Origin: Mesorhizobium metallidurans STM 2683
GTDB taxonomy: Bacteria > Pseudomonadota > Alphaproteobacteria > Rhizobiales > Rhizobiaceae
NCBI RefSeq assembly: GCF_000350085.1
Contig: NZ_CAUM01000006.1
Location: 124,001 to 188,000 of the forward strand
Direction: 5' to 3'
DNA length: 64,000 bases
In this document: positions 36,123-44,970 of the stretch, one piece after another
Layout: each line of letters starts with the position of its first letter
Numbering within the stretch: position 1 is the first letter of the stretch
Made by a program: the position numbers and the translations under genes
Notes under the pieces: model-generated
Database searches by the model: none
Seen by the model: only the letters and a program-made list of their open reading frames with translations
What the model was told of the DNA's origin: nothing

Positions 36123-37258
36123 ACTTTCAAAGCACTGCAGATGTCATTCGGCGCGAGGCGACAGACAAATTCGCTGGTGTAGATTGGAGCTTCGCAGGGC
36201 GGGTCGCTGGAGACGACCTGGAGAGCATCCACCCATATCCGGCCAAATTCATTCCTGAAATACCTGGGACCATCTTGGATCGGCTCCCTGTCGAAAAGGG
36301 TCTGGCTGTCCTTGATCCGTTTGTTGGCAGCGGCACGACGCTTGTGGAGTGTCAGCGCCGAGGTGTGCGCTCGATCGGTATCGATCTTAATCCGATAGCT
36401 TGCCTAATAAGCCGGGTGAAAACTCGGCCAGTTCCGGCCAACTTAGGTGACGCATTGCAAGACGTGATACGCCGAGCTGACAAAGATAAAGCCGTAGCCA
36501 TTCCGAGTATCCCCAACTTGCTTCATTGGTTTTCCGAACCCGTGGCAGGGGCGCTCGCTCAGCTTGTTCACTCGATTTCCGACAGTCCAAAGCAATACTC
36601 GGATGTGCTAAAACTCGCGCTTTCGAGCGTTCTCGTTCGCGTCTCCAACCAGGAGAGCGATACCCGTTATGCCGCCGTGTCAAAGAATGTGTCGCCGGAC
36701 GCCGTCTATGAGGCTTTCAGGTCGGCCTGTCAGAAGCTCAACAACGCCCTCATCAACCGAGACTACGAGTTGCCCCAGTCAACGGTGCTTGAGCGCGATA
36801 CGTTGGCCGTGGAGCCGTCTGACATGTCAGAAAAAATTGGGGCCGTAATCACGTCGCCACCTTACCCCAATGCCTATGAGTATTGGCTGTATCACAAATA
36901 CAGGATGTGGTGGCTTGGGTACGACCCGCTTTGGGTGAAGGACCGCGAAATCGGAGCGAGGGCCCATTTCTTTAAGGTAAAGCGGCACACAGCAAGTCAT
37001 TTCGTGGAGCAGATGCAGCGAACATTTTCGCTGATTGACCGCGTCTTATCACCAAATGGGTATGCCTGCTTTGTGGTAGGTCGATCAAAAATCCACGGCG
37101 AGATAGTAGACAACGCGCAGATCGTCGAGAACGCGGCGAGATCCTTTGGCTTTAAAACGGAATATAGAACCGAGAGAATTATTGCCCGGAATAGGAAATC
37201 TTTCAATTTGTCTCACGCCAATATAAAAACTGAAACGATCATCATTCTGAGCCGATAA
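36119..37258 (+). CDS. DNA amino-methyltransferase 1 (SPPY type)
   Basis: 379 residues. HPYPAKFIPEIPG leads to SAM motif I LDPFVGSGTTLVECQRRG, then IDLNP. Catalytic motif IV SPPYPNAYEYW lies near residue 246, and SPPY favours N4-methylcytosine. C-terminal NGYACFVVGRSK and NIKTETIIILSR close the fold. Order motif I before IV. The next gene encodes a second, different SPPY enzyme and starts directly after this stop, so the pair probably methylates the two strands of an asymmetric site. Confidence 0.9.
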   Translation: MNFQSTADVIRREATDKFAGVDWSFAGRVAGDDLESIHPYPAKFIPEIPGTILDRLPVEKGLAVLDPFVGSGTTLVECQRRGVRSIGIDLNPIACLISRVKTRPVPANLGDALQDVIRRADKDKAVAIPSIPNLLHWFSEPVAGALAQLVHSISDSPKQYSDVLKLALSSVLVRVSNQESDTRYAAVSKNVSPDAVYEAFRSACQKLNNALINRDYELPQSTVLERDTLAVEPSDMSEKIGAVITSPPYPNAYEYWLYHKYRMWWLGYDPLWVKDREIGARAHFFKVKRHTASHFVEQMQRTFSLIDRVLSPNGYACFVVGRSKIHGEIVDNAQIVENAARSFGFKTEYRTERIIARNRKSFNLSHANIKTETIIILSR

Positions 37259-38731
37259 ATGAACCTTCTCTATCACAAATACAAATACTACCCTTATGAA
37301 CGCGAGCTTGCACTTCGCGAGGTCACCGCCCTCATAGGCGATAAGCTCGTGACTGAGATTGAAGATGGATTTGTCGTACCCGCCGACACTGACATCAGCA
37401 GGTTAGTGTACTTTTCGAAGGCCGCCAGTGGTTCGTCGACGACGGAAACGATCCAAGCCCGGCTTGAGCGTGCAGCGAAGACAGGGACAAACCGACAAGC
37501 TACCCGCTATTCTGTTCACGGGCTTCACGAGTACAAGGGAAAATTCAATCCGCAAGTTGCAAAGGCAATCCTGAACATCTTTGGGATCACACCCGGAGCT
37601 AATGTGCTCGACCCCTTTTGCGGAAGTGGCACCAGTTTGGTTGAATGCACGCAAATTGGTGCGGTGGGGACGGGTATCGACATCAACCCGCTGGCAGTTT
37701 TCATCGCGAACGCAAAACTGAGAGCTTTGGCGACACCGGCAAGCGTGTTGCACGGTGTGTTCGACAAAATCGAACGTAGACTATGGGATGCAACGCCCTT
37801 CTCTGACAAAACTTCACCCGAGCGAGACGACTACCTAGCGTCCTGGTTTTTACCGGAGCAATTGTCAAAGATTGAGCGTGTGCGAGGGCTGATCGAGCTT
37901 GAGGGCGGAGATTGTCGTGCCGTACTGCTGACGATTGCGAGCAATTTGCTCAGAGATTATTCGATGCAGGACCCTGGCGATCTGCGCATCAGACGGCGAA
38001 CGTCCCCGATGCCGGATGAGGATTTTCGGACAGCTTTCATGCGCGCATGTCGGGCGTTTTCCGAGAAATTGGCCGAGGCACAGAAGGTTGTCGGTGTAAT
38101 TCCTTCGTCCAGCGCGGCTCTTCTCGGCAGCTCTGTCAGCGGCCTAGAAGTGGGCCGCACTGCGCAGTTTGACGCTGCGATAACCAGCCCGCCTTATGCT
38201 ATGGCGCTTCCATACATCGACACCCAACGCTTGTCGCTTGTTTGGCTAGGCCTACTACCGGCAAGCCGTATTCTCGGCCTGGAGAGTGAGCTGGTCGGGA
38301 GCCGGGAGCTGAGGGGGAATGCCCGAAAAACCCTTGTAGCGGCTATGCACGACAATACTGCGAGCATTCCCGTTGAGCAGCACGCCTTATGCACTTCCTT
38401 GCAAGAAAAGCTCACCGCCTCGGACGGCTTCCGACGCAAAGCGGTTCCCATACTTTTGTACCGCTATTTTTGCGATATGCTCCATGCTTTCCGCAACATC
38501 CAAACCATGATGAAGCGCAATGCACCGTTTGCGCTGATTGTTGGGCACAATCACACAAACCTGGGCGGTGCCAGACAGGACATTGATACGCCCCATCACC
38601 TTTCATCTATTGCACTGATGGCTGGATGGAGATTGGAAGAGCAGCTCCCGCTACAAACATACCGTCGCTACGGCTATCACAGCAGCAACGCTGTAGGAGC
38701 AGAAACGCTAATCATTCTTAGGAATTCCTAG
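37259..38731 (+). CDS. DNA amino-methyltransferase 2 (SPPY type)
   Basis: 490 residues. An extra N-terminal segment (about 1-75) precedes the HGLHEYKGKFNPQVAKAILN block, motif I LDPFCGSGTSLVECTQIG with IDINP, and motif IV SPPYAMALPYIDTQRLS near residue 312. Ends with NAVGAETLIILRNS. Starts immediately after the stop of methyltransferase 1. It shares the fold plan with that gene but differs in length and target-recognition parts. The convergent PLD nuclease gene ends 2 bp downstream. Confidence 0.9.
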   Translation: MNLLYHKYKYYPYERELALREVTALIGDKLVTEIEDGFVVPADTDISRLVYFSKAASGSSTTETIQARLERAAKTGTNRQATRYSVHGLHEYKGKFNPQVAKAILNIFGITPGANVLDPFCGSGTSLVECTQIGAVGTGIDINPLAVFIANAKLRALATPASVLHGVFDKIERRLWDATPFSDKTSPERDDYLASWFLPEQLSKIERVRGLIELEGGDCRAVLLTIASNLLRDYSMQDPGDLRIRRRTSPMPDEDFRTAFMRACRAFSEKLAEAQKVVGVIPSSSAALLGSSVSGLEVGRTAQFDAAITSPPYAMALPYIDTQRLSLVWLGLLPASRILGLESELVGSRELRGNARKTLVAAMHDNTASIPVEQHALCTSLQEKLTASDGFRRKAVPILLYRYFCDMLHAFRNIQTMMKRNAPFALIVGHNHTNLGGARQDIDTPHHLSSIALMAGWRLEEQLPLQTYRRYGYHSSNAVGAETLIILRNS

Positions 38732-38733
38732 GA

Positions 38734-40173
38734 TTACCAGCGTGGCGAAACGCCCGCCGGGAGCCAGCATGCACCATTTCCAACGTGACCAATAAGCTGG
38801 TTCGCCGACGTAGCCGCACGGATTATCATTTCCGCCTGAGTGTAAAGCGACGAGCTTTTCTGGATGGCGGTTAAGCGGAATGATGGATCAGCGTGCGTGG
38901 GCCACTCCAATAGTGCCAGATCATCATCTACAGGTATTGAAAACCCAGCCGAATTGACCTGCGGGAGTAGGTTTGTGATCGGCGGCTTTGGCACGATCAT
39001 TCGGACGTCCTTATTTCCAGGATCACTATGTTCATATCCATAGGCCATGACGTTTGTTGTGGCTGGGGCCGCGACAATGTTTGCATTCCCGGAGACGTAG
39101 CGAACATGCATTCCGAACTCTGCTCTCGGGCGACTTGGGGTCCGTGCAGAACTCCCGTACCGCCCAAACCTCAAGGTATGAAGAGTGGTCACCGGAAGGG
39201 AGATGTTTGCCGTTCCGGGCGCTCCACGCCAATGACGGCCACTGTCCCTATTCCAGCGGAAAATTATCCCCCCTATGCCGATCGGCAGTTGATGCCCGGT
39301 CAGTGCGTTTGCGCCTGAGGTCGGTGATGTGGTGGTGGGCGCGAACAGCAAATAGGTGGGGTAAGGCGGGCTCTGAGTGACAACGGGAAGTGTAGCCTGG
39401 GTCGCGGTGACCGCCAGCGTTGCGGCAATTGGAGCAACCGTAGCGGTGGTCGGCAACGGTGGGAACGTAAGCAAAGGGTTGAGGCGGGGGCGTGAGCTTC
39501 CTGTTCCTCCGCCGCTGGAAGGAGCTCGTGGCGGCCTGGGAACAGGTAAAAGACTTAGGATGCCAGCCTGAGTGAGCCGGAACACATCCGCTCGATCAGC
39601 AACAATCTCTAAACCCGCACGCCCAACGCCAAACCAGTTGTCTATGCTAAGAGCAATTTCATTGAGGGTGGCCGCATCATCTCCCTCGGCAGTGTCTAAG
39701 AGCACGCCCGCCTCAACGTGCAGTCCAGAAACGCCGGAAGCAGTCAAGTTTGCCGATCCCACATATGCGCCTTGGCTGCCGTCTGCTCGTCTGACGTGGT
39801 AAACCTTCGGGTGAAAGTACGCGCCGGCATAGTAAATCACCCCCAGCCGACCGTTGGCTCGAGGAAGGCCGATCAAATCCGCGAACTGGGCAACGTGGCC
39901 CTCGACAGTTTCCCCATCGTTTGACCCAATCAGCGCGGTGACTGGTGCGTTTGCCGCCCTTAATCTTTCGAGCGGGGTTGCCAAAACCCGAAGCCCTTCA
40001 ACGCCGAAGAAGCCTGACTGCAATCGAAACTCTGTGACATCGTGCGTCAGTTCCGTTTGCAACCAGTTGCCCAAAGCAGACGTCGCAATCCTTGCACCGC
40101 TGTCAATGTATCGTACCAAGTAGTACCCCCAACGAGCCCCTGTCTGTCTTCGCCAATCAATAGCAGCCGTCAT
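38734..40173 (-). CDS. PLD-superfamily nuclease, restriction endonuclease-like (NgoFVII/BfiI type)
   Basis: About 479 residues from ATG 40173; TTG 40179 also possible. N-terminal phospholipase-D-like nuclease domain with a single HxK motif (AYFHPKVYHVRR, His about 121, Lys 123) and the paired YVGSANLTASG. One motif per chain means a dimeric active site, as in BfiI-like metal-independent restriction enzymes. Residues about 210-300 are a Pro/Thr/Ala/Ser-rich linker with several TATQATLP-like repeats; the C-terminal half may bind DNA. Convergent with the two methyltransferases and probably their restriction partner. Confidence 0.8.
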   Translation of the reverse strand: MTAAIDWRRQTGARWGYYLVRYIDSGARIATSALGNWLQTELTHDVTEFRLQSGFFGVEGLRVLATPLERLRAANAPVTALIGSNDGETVEGHVAQFADLIGLPRANGRLGVIYYAGAYFHPKVYHVRRADGSQGAYVGSANLTASGVSGLHVEAGVLLDTAEGDDAATLNEIALSIDNWFGVGRAGLEIVADRADVFRLTQAGILSLLPVPRPPRAPSSGGGTGSSRPRLNPLLTFPPLPTTATVAPIAATLAVTATQATLPVVTQSPPYPTYLLFAPTTTSPTSGANALTGHQLPIGIGGIIFRWNRDSGRHWRGAPGTANISLPVTTLHTLRFGRYGSSARTPSRPRAEFGMHVRYVSGNANIVAAPATTNVMAYGYEHSDPGNKDVRMIVPKPPITNLLPQVNSAGFSIPVDDDLALLEWPTHADPSFRLTAIQKSSSLYTQAEMIIRAATSANQLIGHVGNGACWLPAGVSPRW

Positions 40174-40479
40174 GCGCAACGGCCATGCCAGAGACAGAGT
40201 TTTGTTGAGTTCTCGGGCGCATCCACCAACGGGCCGAATGTGGCGAACACCAAGTTGAGCAATAGCATCGAGAGCACGACGCTGGCGGATTTTTAAAGTC
40301 GATAGTGAAGTCCCATTCTCGGGCGTGGCATAAAATCCAGGAAATTTGGAAAATCTTGTCCCTGATCACCCGATTGTTTTGGATAGAGTGATGCAGCTCC
40401 TCAATTTTTACCATTGCGTTTAATTGAGGCTCATTATTCACCCGGTAGGCTGGGCCACCGGAAACGAGGATTTTCTCGC
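40174..40479. other. Upstream region of the nuclease gene; possible decayed frame
   Basis: About 300 bp. On the minus strand the nuclease frame stays open with protein-like sequence upstream of its first usable start (for example QRRALDAIAQLGVRHIRPV), but has no ATG, GTG or TTG before a TGA. A second minus frame opens at 40441 with MVKIEELHHSIQNNRVIRDK. A frameshift or a lost start may have shortened the gene. No other feature is seen. Confidence 0.4.
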
Positions 40480-40983
40480 ATGCTAACAGTTCCGCTGGAT
40501 GCCAGCCCCGTTAACGTTGGGGTGGCTGCACCAAAACGTTATACGACCAAGCAGATGGGCGATGCCTGCGAAATGATCGTAGCCGCCGAACTGACGCTTG
40601 CAGGCATCCCCGCCCTGAAAGTGCCCGACAATTGGCCCGGTTACGATGTCATCGCACAGCCATTGGACGCGGAGCCACAGCGCATATCGGTCAAATCCCG
40701 TACATACAAAACGGGGCCAGCCTACGTGGGCTACAATGACTATGACGTTTTCGACTGGCTTGCTGTTGTTCTTCTGTTTGTCGATGGCCGCAACAGCAGA
40801 CACGTTTATCTGATACCAAGATCGGTAACAGACAAGTTGGCGAGGCGAGACCAGCCCACCAGCAAAACAGCATCGGAGCGGTATTTTCGCGTCGATCAGA
40901 TTGATCGTCTGTTCTGCCATTATCGCGCGAACTTCAACCTAAACCCGCTGGGAAATACGAGCATGACAGAACCAGCAAGTTAG
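40480..40983 (+). CDS. PD-(D/E)XK nuclease-like protein
   Basis: 167 residues. GDACEMIVAAELTLAGIPAL supplies the helix and Glu that precede the active site, then PGYDVIA (Asp) and RISVKSRTY (V-K-x, the ExK-type pair with Val in place of Glu/Asp). This resembles small endonuclease-like proteins of the group I intron / DUF4365 type. It may act as a nuclease in the adjacent restriction locus or be independent. ATG 40480 was chosen over an upstream start. Confidence 0.7.
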   Translation: MLTVPLDASPVNVGVAAPKRYTTKQMGDACEMIVAAELTLAGIPALKVPDNWPGYDVIAQPLDAEPQRISVKSRTYKTGPAYVGYNDYDVFDWLAVVLLFVDGRNSRHVYLIPRSVTDKLARRDQPTSKTASERYFRVDQIDRLFCHYRANFNLNPLGNTSMTEPAS

Positions 40984-41127
40984 TTGACGAGCGCGCCTGC
41001 TCCTCGGAAATGCCGGGGAACTGGAGTTGTTCCGACGACCACGCCATGGCTGCCGAGCATACGCGGGGGTTTCTCAGAACGTGGTGCGTTGCTAGGGTGG
41101 TATTGTCGATCAAGCCGGTGCGTTGCC

Positions 41128-41406
41128 ATGCTCAAACCACTGCTAAATCCTGATATCGCGGACGTGGCACCAACGTCTTCATTTCTCACCGGATATGACG
41201 AAGAACGGCTGATCATATACATCCGCTTGCTGGACGCCGCGGCAGAAGAAGCGGACTGGGGCGAAGTCGCCAAGATTGTCCTGCACATCGATCCAGAAAA
41301 GGACCCTGAGCGGGCACACAGGGCTTGGGAGACGCATCTCGCCCGCGCACGTTGGATGACAACCCACGGCTATAAGTATCTCCTAGCGGGCGGCGCGCCC
41401 CACTGA
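41128..41406 (+). CDS. DUF2285-like DNA-binding domain protein
   Basis: 92 residues from ATG 41128. LLDAAAEEADWGEVAKIVLHID, then PERAHRAWETHLARARWMTTHGYKYLL, the helical DUF2285-type segment seen in small regulators on Mesorhizobium islands. There it is often fused to or adjacent to transcriptional regulators of element transfer; here it stands alone. Function here not proven. Confidence 0.65.
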   Translation: MLKPLLNPDIADVAPTSSFLTGYDEERLIIYIRLLDAAAEEADWGEVAKIVLHIDPEKDPERAHRAWETHLARARWMTTHGYKYLLAGGAPH

Positions 41407-41511
41407 AGGTTGCGATATCCGGTTCACGACGAAATAGGCTGCGAAAAGAGTTAGCGGCGCTACTCCGCCCTAGGGCCGGACTGGTCCAATGCCGCTCCAC
41501 GACCGTCCCGC

Positions 41512-41847
41512 TTATCGCGGGAGTTTCAGAGCCACTTCGAGCAAATCCCCTACCCACCGCAACTCCTTCTCAGAAAGCCCCGCCAGGCGAAGGGAAATCT
41601 CCTGAAACTTGCCACGATTGAAACTGCCGGAAGGAAGTAGGGTGCTAAATAGCTCTGCCTCATCCACCTCCAAAGCGAGAGCGATTTTTTCAATCATCGG
41701 GAAGCTTGCACCAGATGCGGCGGTCTCGATTTTCCGGACCGTATCAATGCTGATGCTGGCTCTCTCTGCCAACTGCTCCTGCGTCAGGTCCATGCGCTTG
41801 CGATGCGCGGCTACCAGCCGACCGAACCGTCTTTGCAAATCGCCCAT
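41512..41847 (-). CDS. XRE-family transcriptional regulator
   Basis: 111 residues from ATG 41847. Helix-turn-helix RMDLTQEQLAERASISIDTVRKIE, then an acidic stretch and a C-terminal helical dimerisation tail ending in KELRWVGDLLEVALKLPR. Divergent from the membrane-protein gene at 42063, so it may control that gene or the island cargo. Typical size for Cro/CI-like regulators of mobile elements. Confidence 0.88.
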   Translation of the reverse strand: MGDLQRRFGRLVAAHRKRMDLTQEQLAERASISIDTVRKIETAASGASFPMIEKIALALEVDEAELFSTLLPSGSFNRGKFQEISLRLAGLSEKELRWVGDLLEVALKLPR

Positions 41848-42062
41848 GCGGTCTCTCCACCCCGCAAAGCAGTAGGGCGGTGGCACTGGAAGCATCAGTG
41901 ACGGATTATCGGTATTGCAACAAAACATGTAACCACAATGCAACTTATTGCATTTACGGTACTACTAGCGGCACCACTGGTAGTGCTGCGCACGCGGTCG
42001 TATCCGCACGAGGTCCCGAGTTCATTTGGTCCTTGCTGCCTGTGCGAAGTGAGAGGTGCCTC

Positions 42063-42800
42063 ATGGGACACAGCGTTATTGATGCCATAGGCAATGACCC
42101 TCTGGCTCAACTCGTCGCCATGCGTGCAAAGGGCGAGATTGATGACCGCGAGTTCAATCTGGCAAGGAAATATCTCCAAGAAGAGCTTTCCCGAACATCA
42201 CAGCCTCTAGCAGTAGGGGCTGGTAGCGCGGGTCAATCGCAGCGAAATGGTGGGGGCGTTTGGAAATGGTCGTGGCAAGTTTATGCGGTCTTGTTAGCAT
42301 TCGCTCTTTTGGCGTTCCTACTGCCGACTTCCGGCGATCAACTCTCCAGTGGGCGGCCAGACTGCGCCGAATTTGCTTCATCGATAGCACAAAAGACGGG
42401 CGCGAACGTCGGTTCAAAATCGTCGCTCGGTGATATCGCAATCCACCATCCTGCCACGGCGGAAATTCACCTGTACTGCACCGACGGAGTTGGGCCAGCC
42501 CCCGTTCTCGGCAAAGGGTCTATCGACGCTATTTCAATCTTCACTCGGGACGATCAGCCTTCGGAAGCCTATCTCGACTTCGTTGCAGAAGCGGGGACCG
42601 TGCTTACCGGGTACGCCCAGTTTTACGTCCGCAGTGAAGTGGAAGAATGCCTACGCGCTGCATCTGCCACAAAGCGGGGCATCAAGTACCGGAACTTCGG
42701 AGAGTTCGGCATGATGTGTGACGGCGGACCCAAATGGAACAGAGCATACGAAGTTGAGATGGAAGGTCCCTTCCCGCAATCCGCGTTGGATTTGGATTAA
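42063..42800 (+). CDS. Membrane protein with SHOCT-like N-terminal domain
   Basis: 245 residues. SHOCT-like short domain (DPLAQLVAMRAKGEIDDREF, then NLARKYL), a Gly-rich spacer, one transmembrane segment (VYAVLLAFALLAFLLPT about 73-89), and an external domain with several Cys (PDCAEF, LYCTDG, EECLRA, MMCDGG). Divergent from the XRE gene. No function known. Confidence 0.7.
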   Translation: MGHSVIDAIGNDPLAQLVAMRAKGEIDDREFNLARKYLQEELSRTSQPLAVGAGSAGQSQRNGGGVWKWSWQVYAVLLAFALLAFLLPTSGDQLSSGRPDCAEFASSIAQKTGANVGSKSSLGDIAIHHPATAEIHLYCTDGVGPAPVLGKGSIDAISIFTRDDQPSEAYLDFVAEAGTVLTGYAQFYVRSEVEECLRAASATKRGIKYRNFGEFGMMCDGGPKWNRAYEVEMEGPFPQSALDLD

Positions 42801-42856
42801 GCGTCACGTTGGATGCCTGCAGAGCGAGTACCTCCCGTCAGCGAAAGAACAAGACC

Positions 42857-43177
42857 ATGATTGTCAAATCAGCAGTAGTTATCTTGTGGGCGTCTGTGAT
42901 GTTAGTTTCGACCGCTGGTGGCCCTGTGTTCGCGGACAGCGCTGGTAAGCGAGCGGCTCAATCAAAGCTGGGGGTGTCCTATCGCCATTGCCTAATCGAG
43001 GCCGCACAACATGCCTACTACAATCGCCGGGCATCGATAGCGTTGTCGCTGGAGGCCGCTGACGCAGTGTGCATGCCGAACCTAAGAAGGTTCACCGCTG
43101 CATACCCGGGACCTATCTCACAGCAGTTGCGGCGGGCATACCTCGAAGCGATCTATGCTGCGCTCGTAAAGGGCTAA
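42857..43177 (+). CDS. Small secreted protein
   Basis: 106 residues with a Sec signal peptide (SAVVILWASVMLVSTAGG, cleavage after VFA about residue 26). Mature part about 80 residues, helical, with two Cys (HCLIEAA and AVCMPN). In tandem with the preceding membrane-protein gene, 56 bp apart. Unknown function. Confidence 0.65.
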   Translation: MIVKSAVVILWASVMLVSTAGGPVFADSAGKRAAQSKLGVSYRHCLIEAAQHAYYNRRASIALSLEAADAVCMPNLRRFTAAYPGPISQQLRRAYLEAIYAALVKG

Positions 43178-43282
43178 CGCCTCCGATGCCTTTGTGCGGT
43201 GCCCTGAAAGCCAATCAGCCCAAGGACACCTTCCGCCGCCTAGTCGATCATTCTCTGCACTTCTATAAGAGCAGCGGCCACC

Positions 43283-44347
43283 TCAAAGACCCGCGCCCTG
43301 AATGCGAGCGATGCCTTCATTCCCCGTTTCCATGAGAGTTCTAAGCGTCCGACCTTTGACGCTTGGTTCATCTAGCGCCAGGTGCATCGCTGGTCCTAAC
43401 ATCGCACCGAACGCGTGCCGCTCGCCCGAAAAGCTTCTGCTGACCACGCCACGGACCACTACACCCTCAGCGCCGAAGACAGGCGCGCCACTCATCTTGC
43501 CGGGAATTTTGGCTTTGAAATCGAAGCAAGGGCCAGGTGTCGGCACTTCCCTGTCGAGATGATTTCTCGGAAAAATCCGCATCACTTCCCCAATTGAAAC
43601 ATAGAGGTCCATCCTGAACTCCTTGATGGACATGCCCTTGCTGCCATACTCCAAGGGAATATCTTCCATTTCGGCATACCCCAAGGAGTATGCTGCTTCA
43701 GCCGGCACGAAGGCGTTTAGCGAAAGGCCAAGGGGCTGGTGCGCAGCGCCGCCGGGCATCTCGGGGATTTTGCAGATTGCAATGTCGGTCAGGAATTCGA
43801 ACCTGTCGCTCTCGTGTAGAAGAGGCGTTTCCTTCCAGCTTCCCCAGAGCCAGAACTTTTCGAAGGGAAAAAAGCGAAACCCGCGAAAACCGTATCCCGG
43901 ACCAAGTGGAATGATGACGCCAAAATTTAGTTGATCAGCAAACGCCAGTTGGTTGCCTCGGCGCACCGCGCCATATCCGCTGTCATACGGGTCCATGAGC
44001 ACATGAGCGGCAGTGATCACGTAGCCTGAACAACTGATCACGGAAGCCGTTCCGACACAACGAATTGAGGTCTCTCCCTCCTTCCATGCCACAACCGGCA
44101 GGATGCTCTGCTTCAAAAGGAAGTCGGTCGGACCGAACGTAGCCATCAGTTCGGTGATGTTCATACTCGGTCTGGAGGTCATCAACTCAAGTTCGCTTTC
44201 GAACGCAAAGTAATCTGCACCGAAACCTGCTTGCGGCTTGAGATCAATTCCCTTCAGATTAGTGATAGCCCATCGACCATCCGACGTGCGGGACCACAAT
44301 GACTTCAATATGGATATCGGCGGTGTGATTGAATTGTCGGCGTCCAT
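43283..44347 (-). CDS. Trypsin-like serine protease without export signal
   Basis: 354 residues. Catalytic triad by motif: His115 (GYVITAAHVL), Asp188 (FLTDIAICKI) and Ser286 (GKMSGAPVFG). No signal peptide or membrane segment, so predicted cytoplasmic. Cytoplasmic trypsin-like proteases are known as effectors in some anti-phage systems. No partner sensor gene is adjacent, but the protein has about 80 residues before the protease domain that might sense something. Confidence 0.8.
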   Translation of the reverse strand: MDADNSITPPISILKSLWSRTSDGRWAITNLKGIDLKPQAGFGADYFAFESELELMTSRPSMNITELMATFGPTDFLLKQSILPVVAWKEGETSIRCVGTASVISCSGYVITAAHVLMDPYDSGYGAVRRGNQLAFADQLNFGVIIPLGPGYGFRGFRFFPFEKFWLWGSWKETPLLHESDRFEFLTDIAICKIPEMPGGAAHQPLGLSLNAFVPAEAAYSLGYAEMEDIPLEYGSKGMSIKEFRMDLYVSIGEVMRIFPRNHLDREVPTPGPCFDFKAKIPGKMSGAPVFGAEGVVVRGVVSRSFSGERHAFGAMLGPAMHLALDEPSVKGRTLRTLMETGNEGIARIQGAGL

Positions 44348-44460
44348 CAGTCGAGATGATACATGATTTCAAGACGAAGAATGCCGCATATGCACGAACA
44401 TCTGGACGGGCGCAGTGCTAACCCGACGACCAGCAAAATCAGCAGACTGTTCCGTCGTTT

Positions 44461-44476
44461 GTGAAATCAATTTCAC
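44461..44476. promoter_or_regulatory. Perfect palindromic site, copy 3
   Basis: GTGAAATCAATTTCAC, exact core as at 32034. It lies between the serine protease (upstream side) and the RHH gene (downstream side) with no gene over it. Confidence 0.55.
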
Positions 44477-44505
44477 TTCCAAATACGCAACAGTTGCGTA
44501 TTTGA

Positions 44506-44853
44506 TCAGCCGACTTTGCGCTTGCTCGGCTTAGAGGATTTTCCGTCTGGCAAACCAATACGATTGAGGATCGTCGCTACCTGATCTTCGAGACGTTCCA
44601 CGCTGGCAGACAATTCCCATAACCTGTCATCCTGATCGGAGCTTAGGTCTCCCACGTCGCGGATGCCCCGTTCGTTGCCGCCAAGCCGCGCCTCGATCCC
44701 GGCAATGCTCATTTCCAGCCGGTGCATGATTTCGGCAGTCAAGGATCGATTGTTCAGGCGGGCCGCTTCGTTCAGCCTATCGCGGAGGTCTGACCCTTCA
44801 GGGAAGCGTATCTGCATCTGATGTCCAGCCTGCTTCCGTCGCTCGTTCACCAT
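44506..44853 (-). CDS. Arc-like ribbon-helix-helix DNA-binding protein
   Basis: 115 residues from ATG 44853. The beta strand HQMQIRFPEGSDLRDRLN, followed by two helices (EAARLNNRSLTAEIMHRLEM), is a ribbon-helix-helix domain. The C-terminal half is a coiled coil (VERLEDQVATILNRIGL) ending in a basic tail. Likely binds the AGGTAT array just upstream and represses itself and the divergent DUF3102 gene. The start at 44853 has AGGGGCC upstream; 44901 would overlap the operator. Confidence 0.85.
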   Translation of the reverse strand: MVNERRKQAGHQMQIRFPEGSDLRDRLNEAARLNNRSLTAEIMHRLEMSIAGIEARLGGNERGIRDVGDLSSDQDDRLWELSASVERLEDQVATILNRIGLPDGKSSKPSKRKVG

Positions 44854-44863
44854 TTCGGCCCCT

Positions 44864-44923
44864 ATACCTCCAAGGTATGTAGTAGGTATTGCAAAGTGCA
44901 CCTTTTAGGTATAACATAGGTAT
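44864..44923. promoter_or_regulatory. Operator array for the RHH protein in the divergent promoter region
   Basis: Four AGGTAT units at 44873, 44884, 44907 and 44918, spaced 11, 23 and 11 bp. The first also pairs with an inverted ATACCT at 44864 across 3 bp. Pairs one helical turn apart suit dimers of ribbon-helix-helix proteins. TTGCAA and TATAAC 15 bp apart inside the array could form a promoter for the rightward genes. Confidence 0.75.
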
Positions 44924-44970
44924 ATCTACAACGCAAGACGCGCTGGCCCTGACGAGTAAGGAATAATGAC

